This document shows positions 1 to 5,167 of a stretch of 6,653 bases of DNA, piece after piece; the stretch's first letter is position 1; each line of letters opens with the position of its first letter. Origin of the DNA: Deltaproteobacteria bacterium (lineage in GTDB: Bacteria; Desulfobacterota; B13-G15); assembly GCA_003646705.1 (NCBI GenBank), contig QMLK01000050.1:1-6653 (forward strand), read 5' to 3'. Made by a program: the position numbers and the translations under genes. The notes beneath the pieces are model-generated. The model did no database searches, was not told the DNA's origin, and saw only the letters and a program-made list of their open reading frames with translations.

Positions 1-586
1 CCTCAGTCGCCTCGGCGATCCTCTCGAAGGCAGAGCTGACGTAAAGCAGGTCTTCAAGCAGGACCTCTCGTCTCTGGGCCTCTCGAAAAAATGAAGGGAA
101 AAGCCCTCTCTCATCCTTCAACAGGAAAAAGAGATCTATCACATCTCTCGGCTCGCTCCTGCTCACCACAGAGCAGATTTTGTTAACCGTTATGTTATCA
201 AGCACATCCAGTTTTAAGAAGACTCCTTCTTCCAACTGGACCTTTGGGCGCGGCCCTTTTGCTGAAAGGTGATCCACCACAAAATCCACCTTCACCCCTT
301 CGGCCGAGATATAGGAGACGAAGGTTGGGGACCGTTCCGCGATGATCTGAAGCGGATTTACCACGTCCTTTAACAGGTTGACGTATTCCATCAGATTTAT
401 CTCTTCGGTGGTGAAAAGGTCCAGGTCGTTTGAGACCCTGTGGTGGAGGTAGAAGACCCCCAACGCGGTGCCCCCTGTGAGGAAGAACTTCTCCGCCACT
501 GGGACTTCGCAGCAAAACCGTATGAGGAGATCTCTCTGACCCTCGGACCCCCATAAGTTCCTATCTTCTGTGAAATCTTTTCGCAT
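1..586 (-). CDS. AbiEii/AbiGii-type nucleotidyltransferase toxin (partial, C-terminus off window)
   Basis: An open frame begins at ATG 586 and runs without a stop to the left edge, giving 195 visible residues. The nucleotidyltransferase signature is clear: LTGGTALGVFYLHHR (residues 36-50) followed by SNDLDLFT (52-59), with the metal-binding acids D54 and D56. A third candidate acid is D101 in VKVDFVVD. The AbiEii-type block NITVNKI...PRDVIDLFFLL lies at 131-156, with K136, D148 and D151. Family members act as the toxin of type IV-like abortive-infection pairs by transferring nucleotides to a cellular target; the target here is unknown. The start overlaps the last 26 bases of the upstream small gene, so the two are probably translationally coupled. 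Family proteins are usually about 250-300 residues, so roughly a quarter or more is missing. Family is near certain; toxin activity is inferred from the family. Confidence 0.88.
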   Translation of the reverse strand, partial: MRKDFTEDRNLWGSEGQRDLLIRFCCEVPVAEKFFLTGGTALGVFYLHHRVSNDLDLFTTEEINLMEYVNLLKDVVNPLQIIAERSPTFVSYISAEGVKVDFVVDHLSAKGPRPKVQLEEGVFLKLDVLDNITVNKICSVVSRSEPRDVIDLFFLLKDERGLFPSFFREAQRREVLLEDLLYVSSAFERIAEATE

Positions 587-881
587 ACTCCGCCGCCTTC
601 TCCCACGCCCTGAGCCTCACGGGGTCGCAGAACTGCAAGGAGCGGGACGACCTCCTTATTTGCTCAAGGGCCTCTTTTATCTCCTCCGCTCTGAAGAGAG
701 TAACACCCTCGGTGGCACTCCCCCACTGGACGAACCTCCTCACAATCCGAGCGAGCTCATCCCGACGCCCCTTCTGCCTCAGTTCTTCTACGTATCTTCT
801 GAAATCGTGCGAGGACATGTCTCGAAAGGAAGGCCTATCCCAAAAGATAAATCTGTGGGATCTTACGTCTCGCTTCCCCAT
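561..881 (-). CDS. small charged protein, candidate antitoxin partner of the AbiEii-type toxin
   Basis: I do not recognise a named family. From ATG 881 it is 106 residues, highly charged, mostly predicted helical, with no signal peptide or membrane segment. It opens with MGKRDVRSHRFIFWDRPSF and ends ...EKAAEYAKRFHRR. An N-terminal FWD followed by helices loosely resembles small partners found beside AbiEii toxins (DUF6922-like), but I cannot claim homology. An in-frame ATG at 932 would give 123 residues. I prefer 881 because bases 882-935 are markedly AT-rich, hold a perfect TTGACA box, and encode residues unlike the rest. Against this, no good ribosome site precedes 881, while GAGGGGG lies 11 bases before 932. 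The 26-base overlap with the toxin gene and the position directly before it support an antitoxin role by inference. Confidence 0.62.
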   Translation of the reverse strand: MGKRDVRSHRFIFWDRPSFRDMSSHDFRRYVEELRQKGRRDELARIVRRFVQWGSATEGVTLFRAEEIKEALEQIRRSSRSLQFCDPVRLRAWEKAAEYAKRFHRR

Positions 882-900
882 CTTGTTTAATTTTGATCCA

Positions 901-929
901 ATTTTCGAAGAAACTTTACGTATTGTCAA
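901..929 (-). promoter_or_regulatory. candidate promoter for the AbiEii-type toxin-antitoxin pair
   Basis: On the minus strand a perfect TTGACA (929-924) is followed after 17 bases by GAAAAT (906-901), a 4/6 match to TATAAT. It lies in the AT-rich stretch just after the downstream cas2 stop and would start transcripts about 13 bases before ATG 881. This would let the toxin-antitoxin pair be expressed apart from the cas genes. The -10 is weak, so this remains a candidate. Confidence 0.4.
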
Positions 930-935
930 CATTGG

Positions 936-1223
936 CTATATGGCCCCCTCTATCAGGGATGCTCCCTCCTCAACGCCCTCAGGACCCCGCCCCAAGGCGA
1001 AGACCAAGCTCCGAGAAGGCAGAGGGTAGATCCGCACATCGTCCTCCGAAGGCTCTATCAGCTCTTCGATAGTCACCTTCAACGCCCCAAGCTCCCTCCA
1101 GGTGAGGCGACAGAGGAAGACCGAGTACTGCAGATGGAGACCCATCCCCTTCATAAAGTTACAGATCCTTTGCAACCTTCTGTTGTCTGCGATGTCGTAA
1201 CATACGAGATAGGTCGCTTCCAT
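936..1223 (-). CDS. cas2: CRISPR-associated endonuclease Cas2 (downstream copy)
   Basis: This is a 95-residue protein with the Cas2 ferredoxin-like start MEATYLVCYDIADNRR; D10 is the conserved acid at the end of the first strand. It continues with QRICNFMKGMGLHLQYSVFLC, matching the helix and second strand of the family (LQYSVF). Cas2 dimers bridge two Cas1 dimers in the spacer-integration complex and act as a structural scaffold. The start ATG 1223 lies inside the 3' end of the divergent cas1, with a 65-base overlap and AGGGATG just upstream, so translation is probably coupled. It differs clearly from the other Cas2 in this window (LQYSVF here, QKSVYECF there), so it is not a recent duplicate. 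Length is normal for the family. Confidence 0.93.
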   Translation of the reverse strand: MEATYLVCYDIADNRRLQRICNFMKGMGLHLQYSVFLCRLTWRELGALKVTIEELIEPSEDDVRIYPLPSRSLVFALGRGPEGVEEGASLIEGAI

Positions 1224-2037
1224 CTACATCCCTCATGAGGTCGAGGAGTTCATCTATCAGGGCCTGAACCTGGGCCTCCAAGTTCTCCTTGCTGTTTTCA
1301 AACCTGAGGACTATCTCCTGCATCTCCTTCCCTTGAGGGAACCAGGGGAGATGGCCCCTTCTCGTGGGGTCCTTGAAGAAGCGAAGGGCCTGAAGATGGA
1401 TCTCAGGTTCCAGGACGAAGCAGAAGTCAAGGCCCAATCCGAAATCCTCCGCCGGATGGAGGACCCCGCAGTGAGGATCAAGCCGCGCCCGTTGCAGCAG
1501 CGGGATCACGAACTCGAGCATCATCCCCCTCAGGACCCCCACCAGGACTTGCCACCTTGGGTTGCTCCTCCTCAGGGTCCGGAGGAGGGCATCGTAGTCC
1601 TCCTCGCGAAGGCCTTCTCGTTCGAACCTCTTCGCCAACCTCCGAGACAACCTCTTCAAGACCCTGACCACCGAAAGGCGCCTCTTGGAGCGGAGCCAGA
1701 GCCTTATGCGTTCGGAGGTTGGAGGACGCCGAAAGAGCAGGTGCTGGCGGCTGCGACGTTGTGGCCCTCGCTCTTCACACAGCAGCGTTATGGCCGGCCT
1801 CAAATCCCTCCTGTCGAAGAAGATCACCGGCGTCCCTTGCTGGACAAAGAGGGTCACTACCGCACTTTCCATGGGGACATTTCCCACGATTACTACCCTA
1901 CCGATCAACCTCGCAGGGACCCTCCGCGGGGCCTTCCCCGGCTCGGTCACCAGCACCGAAGGGCCATCTCTCCTCACCGAGATCCCTCTCTTCTCCAGCA
2001 GATAGAGGGTCCTGCCCGGCCATAAGCGTTCTGACAA
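1159..2037 (-). CDS. cas1: divergent Cas1 family protein (second, downstream Cas1)
   Basis: The protein has 292 residues. Its N-terminal beta domain is typical of Cas1: TLYLLEKRGISVRRDG (10-25), RLIGRVVIVGNVPMES (43-58), then FVQQGTPVIFFDRRD (64-78). The helical C-terminal domain is divergent. LDPHCGVLHP (186-195) keeps the LDP-x5-H pattern, giving H194 as the catalytic histidine. The first acid could be E175 but sits one residue out of register. After the histidine only D204 and E210 are available, both off the usual spacing, and the usual R and DL-x-E pattern is absent. Integrase activity is therefore uncertain; it may pair with the other Cas1. The start is TTG 2037, six bases after a perfect GGAGGTGA and nine after an in-frame stop, so the start is well supported despite a 140-base overlap with the upstream cas1. 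Confidence 0.9.
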   Translation of the reverse strand: MSERLWPGRTLYLLEKRGISVRRDGPSVLVTEPGKAPRRVPARLIGRVVIVGNVPMESAVVTLFVQQGTPVIFFDRRDLRPAITLLCEERGPQRRSRQHLLFRRPPTSERIRLWLRSKRRLSVVRVLKRLSRRLAKRFEREGLREEDYDALLRTLRRSNPRWQVLVGVLRGMMLEFVIPLLQRARLDPHCGVLHPAEDFGLGLDFCFVLEPEIHLQALRFFKDPTRRGHLPWFPQGKEMQEIVLRFENSKENLEAQVQALIDELLDLMRDVDGSDLSRMLRHRRQQKVAKDL

Positions 2038-2947
2038 GTCCCCTCACCTCCTCACGCCAAAGGGGTCTTCGCTCCTTCGCCCACCCTTCATAGAGGGGCC
2101 AGAGCATGCTCCGTCCCTCCTTCTTCAGATAGAAGGCCTCTCCCTCCTTTCTGAAGTGCCGCTTTGAGAAGCCCTCCTCGGTGAAGAGCCGCCAGACCAG
2201 TCGGTCCACCTCCGGCCGCCAGGGCTCCACAAGGTCGCAGGCCAAGGATTCACGGCCGTAGTCGAAGTCGTGGTAGAAACCGATGTAGGGATCGAGCCCT
2301 GCCAGCTCGATCTCCCTCACCATCTCCCAATGAAGCAGCGTGTAACACAACGAGAGCATGGCGTTCACCGGGTCCTTGGGGGGCCGGCGGTTTCTGCCTC
2401 TGAAGCTGAGCCCCGCTGGGAAGAGCCGCGAGAGGGCCTCGAAATAGGCCGCCGACGCCGCCCCTTCATGGCCACGAAGGGACTCCACTGACTGGGCCCC
2501 CTCTGCCTTCCCCCTCCCTTCCTCGATGCGTAGAAGGGCCCGTCGGAGGGTCGAGGTGAGGTCGGTCCGGAGGGAGAGGACCTCAGAGAGCAGATCCCTC
2601 ATGGCCCCGAGCTTCCGCAAGACGAGGCTACGGGAGAAGGCGAGGCGGAAATCCTCTTGCAGACTCAGCCGATACTGCTCCACGCGGAGGGCACCATTTC
2701 TGTGGAGCCGCCCCTGCAATCGCGCAGAGAACCTCGGCCGTCTACCCCAGAGCAACAGCAGGCTCACCCCATGTCGGGCTAATCGATGGAGGACGGCTGC
2801 CTCTAAGGTCACATTCCCCACCACCACGAGCCTCTCCATAGGCCTTATGGGCAGGGTACCCTCCCTTTTGCCCCTTACGTAGAGCACCAGGGCATCTCCC
2901 TCGGCCTTCAGGTGCAGGTCGCGTCTCTCAAGATAGACCGCTCCCAC
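1898..2947 (-). CDS. cas1: CRISPR-associated endonuclease/integrase Cas1 (upstream, canonical copy)
   Basis: From GTG 2947 the protein has 349 residues. The beta domain includes GAVYLERRDLHLKAEG (2-17) and ERLVVVGNVTLEAAVL (38-53). The helical domain holds the family core: DPVNAMLSLCYTLLHWE (192-208), GLDPYIGFYH (217-226) and ESLACDLVEPWRP (233-245). The metal-binding residues E208, H226 and D238/E241 are present, so it should be an active spacer integrase. GTG 2947 begins one base after the cas2 stop and gives a normal Cas1 N-terminus; a TTG at 2998 would add 17 atypical residues inside cas2. The recognisable family sequence ends near residue 314 (LVRTLMAGQDP). The last 35 or so residues are Gly/Glu/Arg-rich and are read out of frame over the start of the second cas1, which suggests loss of an earlier stop. 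Confidence 0.95.
   Translation of the reverse strand: MGAVYLERRDLHLKAEGDALVLYVRGKREGTLPIRPMERLVVVGNVTLEAAVLHRLARHGVSLLLLWGRRPRFSARLQGRLHRNGALRVEQYRLSLQEDFRLAFSRSLVLRKLGAMRDLLSEVLSLRTDLTSTLRRALLRIEEGRGKAEGAQSVESLRGHEGAASAAYFEALSRLFPAGLSFRGRNRRPPKDPVNAMLSLCYTLLHWEMVREIELAGLDPYIGFYHDFDYGRESLACDLVEPWRPEVDRLVWRLFTEEGFSKRHFRKEGEAFYLKKEGRSMLWPLYEGWAKERRPLWREEVRGLVRTLMAGQDPLSAGEERDLGEERWPFGAGDRAGEGPAEGPCEVDR
2038..2053 (-). promoter_or_regulatory. strong Shine-Dalgarno that sets the TTG start of the divergent cas1
   Basis: The minus strand reads GGAGGTGA then six bases before TTG 2037, a full match to the bacterial anti-Shine-Dalgarno. An in-frame TGA lies three codons upstream of the TTG, so no other upstream start is available. 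It falls inside the coding frame of the preceding cas1, which argues that the long overlap is real and that the second Cas1 is actively translated. Confidence 0.75.
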
Positions 2948-2948
2948 C

Positions 2949-3230
2949 TCAGCCGAAGTAAAAGAAGTCCGGGTCCTTCGGGGGTACCGCGATCCCAAGG
3001 GTATGCACCCGGCTCCTGCCGTGGAGCCTGAAGCAGTGCACGCGGTCCTCCTCAGGGTCTATCAGCCCCTCGAGTTCCCGCCAAACCTCGTACAATTCAC
3101 CCTCGGTAAGGAAGCACTCATAAACGGATTTCTGCCCCCCGGTGCTGAAGGCCTTGAGGTACTCCCGTACCCGGTTGAGCCTGCGCTCCTCCGAGATGTC
3201 GTAAGCGATGATGTAGAGATCCCTCGGCAA
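2949..3230 (-). CDS. cas2: CRISPR-associated endonuclease Cas2 (upstream copy)
   Basis: This is a 93-residue Cas2 with the first strand LYIIAYDISEERR (5-17), D11 being the conserved acid. It continues with RVREYLKAF then GGQKSVYECFLTEGEL (31-46), typical of the Cas2 type with QKSVYEC that often accompanies type I and III systems of thermophiles. The protein closes with RLHGRSRVHTLG, the usual last strand. The start is TTG 3230; an in-frame stop lies four codons upstream, leaving little choice, and no clear ribosome site precedes it. The stop is followed after one base by the GTG of the canonical cas1, so these two form a tight pair. Its role is scaffold of the Cas1-Cas2 integrase. Confidence 0.94.
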   Translation of the reverse strand: MPRDLYIIAYDISEERRLNRVREYLKAFSTGGQKSVYECFLTEGELYEVWRELEGLIDPEEDRVHCFRLHGRSRVHTLGIAVPPKDPDFFYFG

Positions 3231-3332
3231 CTTCAGTAGTCAAAGACTGATCCATAAGTTTGCTGGAATTCCCACAACTGTCGCTTGATCTTCATCAGAA
3301 GTGGAACAAAAAACTGCGTGGCTTACAAGGAG

Positions 3333-3355
3333 AGAAACCTTTCAGAAAGGTTTCT
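3333..3355. repeat. 23-base near-perfect palindrome (hairpin) between the PIN toxin gene and cas2
   Basis: AGAAACCTTTC and its exact reverse complement GAAAGGTTTCT flank one central A (3344). A second, outer pair, CTTAC (3322-3326) and GTAAG (3356-3360), adds five more pairs with a six-base bulge on one side. It lies 14 bases after the vapC stop and about 100 bases before cas2. On the minus strand a T-run (3313-3308) follows only about 20 bases later, so it is a poor fit to a classical intrinsic terminator. It may stop or stabilise the toxin transcript or be a protein-binding site. The 139-base gap 3231-3369 otherwise holds nothing I can support. Confidence 0.6.
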
Positions 3356-3369
3356 GTAAGGGAGCGCCT

Positions 3370-3774
3370 TCACAGCCAGAGGATATCGACCAGGGTCTCT
3401 ACCTGTCGAAATTCGGGATCACCCGTCACCACAGTCGCTTCAAACTCCTCAGCCAGGGCTATAGCAAAGGCGTCTGCGTAAGCTACTGCGTAACAGGCCT
3501 TTATGTGGGCAGCGGACAGGACCCGCTCAAGAGAGACTTCAACGAATCGGATGGGGAGCTTCAGGACACCGTCCAAGATCTCAAGGGTACCCTCGCGACC
3601 CAACCTCCGTTCCATCACATAGACCACTTCCCCTAAGTTTATAGGGCTAAAGAACACTTCGGTAGCGCCTTTCCTCGCTTCCCTCAGAAGATCCCTGACC
3701 TTGGCGCCACCCCTTTCGGCCTGAAGATAGGCCAGAAGGGCGTAGCTATCCAGAACGTACCTTCCCTTCCTCAT
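3370..3774 (-). CDS. vapC: VapC-type PIN-domain ribonuclease toxin
   Basis: From ATG 3774 the protein has 134 residues, the normal VapC length. All four acidic PIN residues are visible: D in GRYVLDSYALLAYLQ near the N-terminus, E in INLGEVVYVMERR in the middle, D in YADAFAIALA, and D in VVTGDPEFRQVE near the C-terminus. PIN toxins are Mg-dependent RNases that cut tRNA or rRNA when freed from their antitoxin. A GTG at 3789 would add five residues, but ATG 3774 has GAGG nine bases upstream and gives the usual VapC opening. It overlaps the end of the antitoxin gene by 29 bases and is coupled to it. It sits inside a cas gene cluster, between the CARF gene and cas2. Confidence 0.92.
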   Translation of the reverse strand: MRKGRYVLDSYALLAYLQAERGGAKVRDLLREARKGATEVFFSPINLGEVVYVMERRLGREGTLEILDGVLKLPIRFVEVSLERVLSAAHIKACYAVAYADAFAIALAEEFEATVVTGDPEFRQVETLVDILWL

Positions 3775-3994
3775 GCCTGAGTTCCTCACCCCTCATCTCG
3801 AGCAGAGCATCTGTGAGATTCATCCCGGCGAGCTTGCCGTAAAGACCCTCTACAGGGTCTTCGGCCTGGGGCAGCATGATGATCTTACCTTCTTCTTCCC
3901 TGAACTCCACTATTGTCCCAGGTTTCAGCCCCAGACGTCTTCTCAGGGGGGCGGGAATCACCACCCATCCCTTCTTGGAGACCTTTGCCATCAT
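3746..3994 (-). CDS. vapB: AbrB/MazE-type (SpoVT-AbrB fold) antitoxin, VapB-like
   Basis: This is an 82-residue protein. Residues 1-44 form a swapped-hairpin AbrB DNA-binding domain: AKVSKKGWVVIPAPLRRRLGL then KPGTIVEFREEEGKIIML. The C-terminal half (45-82) is charged, with DPVEGLYGKLAGMNLTDALLEM, which resembles the tail that wraps around a PIN toxin. It would neutralise the VapC encoded next and repress its own promoter as a toxin-antitoxin complex. Two adjacent ATGs (3994 and 3991) are possible; GGAGGT seven bases before 3994 favours the first. The promoter and palindrome at 4013-4061 lie directly upstream, so this pair is an independent unit within the cas cluster. Confidence 0.92.
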   Translation of the reverse strand: MMAKVSKKGWVVIPAPLRRRLGLKPGTIVEFREEEGKIIMLPQAEDPVEGLYGKLAGMNLTDALLEMRGEELRHEEGKVRSG

Positions 3995-4012
3995 AGTGAG
4001 AACCTCCGAAGC

Positions 4013-4041
4013 GTTATACGTTTCACCAAATGAAGTATAAC
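4013..4041. promoter_or_regulatory. palindromic operator over the antitoxin promoter
   Basis: A 29-base imperfect palindrome has outer arms GTTATAC (4013-4019) and GTATAAC (4035-4041) and inner arms TTCA (4022-4025) and TGAA (4031-4034). It covers the -10 box and the likely transcription start. AbrB-fold antitoxins usually bind such sites with their cognate toxin, so this is the probable autoregulation site. Confidence 0.62.
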
Positions 4042-4061
4042 AGATGAAGGAAGTTTGTTAA
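4034..4061 (-). promoter_or_regulatory. promoter of the VapBC-type pair
   Basis: On the minus strand TTAACA (4061-4056) and TATACT (4039-4034) are separated by 16 bases; each box matches the bacterial consensus at 5/6. It is AT-rich against a GC-rich background and lies just past the stop of the CARF gene, about 40 bases before ATG 3994. The -10 falls inside the palindrome at 4013-4041, as expected for autorepression. Confidence 0.7.
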
Positions 4062-4069
4062 AGTGGGAT

Positions 4070-5167
4070 TTATTGAATCTCGATAAGGGAACGATCGACC
4101 ATGACACCGTAGCGCCTCTGGCGAGGCCGTCCCACCGCTGATATGGCGTAAAAGGCCCCTTTGACCCCTGCCTCCCCCAGGGCTCGATTGATCTTGGAGA
4201 TGTACTGGAGAAGGACCTCCTGGCTCACCCCTCCCAGGGGTTCCCATTTGGTGCGGAACCTCTCCACCTGCCCGGAGCGCGGGCCGTAAAGGGCTAAAAG
4301 TCCCTTCAGTATCTCCCTATAGGGTTCGGGGCCGGAGAGCTCTGCCAGGGGGAGGAAACAGTCGGTGCAGTCGCCGCAATATGGGCGCTCTGGCCTCGAG
4401 CAACCTTTGGTCTTTTGGAGCAACAGCAGGCGGTAAAGCGCGAGTTGAACCGGCGGGAGGGACACCTCCTTGTCACCTATGAAGAGCCTCCCCTGCCCCA
4501 AGTCGAGCCGGACCCTGCTCTGGAAGGTCGCCAAATCCACGGCCTTCTGCCCATCGGCCACCATTTCCTTGAAGCTGCGGCCTGCGAGGGTCACCTTCTC
4601 ACGCAGGCGCACAAAGGGAAGCTCGGCCAACTGGACCGCATCTCTTATGGTAGTGGAGCCGGGCAACGGGTAATAGAAGTCAGGTCTCGACTCCAGCTCA
4701 GGTGGCACCAGCACATGATACAACCTGTCCCAAGGACGGCCGAAAAGCGACAGGGCCATCCCGAGGTAAAAGCCCATGGTCTTTCTGCCCCCTGCCAGCG
4801 AACAGTGAAGCCGTACCTCTGGCTTTTGGCTCAGGCGCTGGATGAAGGAGGTGATGAAGTCGCCCACCCGCTCATTGTCCTCAGTGGTCCTTATGTCCTG
4901 CAAGGGCCTGCCCTTGTCGTCGGTGAAAACGACTACGTGGAAGTGCTCCGGTGCGAGGGGGTCATAACCGTAGTCGCGAAAGAGACCCTCCAAATGACCC
5001 TCCTCGAGCAGCCCTTGCCTCATTAAACGCTCCCCCTCCACGGTGGTCAGGACGTGGATTTCATCGGGCAGGATCGGGGGATCACGGTGCATGAGACAGT
5101 AAAGGGTCTCTGTCACCACTTGGGGGGTCTTGCCCAACACGAAGACGAAGATCTCGCGGAACTTCAT
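4070..5167 (-). CDS. csm6: Cas_NE0113/Csm6-family CARF protein (putative ring nuclease) with C-terminal winged-helix-like region
   Basis: The protein has 365 residues from ATG 5167. The N-terminus is a Rossmann-like CARF domain of the Cas_NE0113 family: IFVFVLGKTPQVVTETLY (6-23), then CSLAGGRKTMGFYLGMALSL (122-141) and RLYHVLVP (148-155). Such domains bind, and some cleave, the cyclic oligoadenylate made by type III effectors. The symbol follows database usage for this family; there is no R-x4-6-H HEPN motif and no histidine after about residue 151, so it should not be an RNase. The C-terminus resembles an OmpR-type winged helix: RLFIGDKEVSLPPVQLALYR (227-246) and YISKINRALGE...AVGRPRQRRYGV (322-355). 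Four cysteines (256, 264, 267, 270) sit in an insert, probably binding metal. It overlaps cas6 by ATGA. Confidence 0.85.
   Translation of the reverse strand: MKFREIFVFVLGKTPQVVTETLYCLMHRDPPILPDEIHVLTTVEGERLMRQGLLEEGHLEGLFRDYGYDPLAPEHFHVVVFTDDKGRPLQDIRTTEDNERVGDFITSFIQRLSQKPEVRLHCSLAGGRKTMGFYLGMALSLFGRPWDRLYHVLVPPELESRPDFYYPLPGSTTIRDAVQLAELPFVRLREKVTLAGRSFKEMVADGQKAVDLATFQSRVRLDLGQGRLFIGDKEVSLPPVQLALYRLLLLQKTKGCSRPERPYCGDCTDCFLPLAELSGPEPYREILKGLLALYGPRSGQVERFRTKWEPLGGVSQEVLLQYISKINRALGEAGVKGAFYAISAVGRPRQRRYGVMVDRSLIEIQ

Noticed and set aside
1333..2025. Long plus-strand open frame of 230 codons
   Set aside because: It is antisense to the divergent cas1, is proline- and arginine-rich with no recognisable domain, and the minus-strand gene has clear family motifs and a perfect ribosome site.
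3231..3369. Possible CRISPR repeat remnant in the vapC-cas2 gap
   Set aside because: The dyad at 3333-3355 occurs once only; no second copy or regular spacing is visible, so there is no array evidence.
4415..5026. Plus-strand open frame of 203 codons
   Set aside because: It lies opposite the CARF gene, whose protein shows strong family motifs throughout; the antisense frame is low complexity and has no support.
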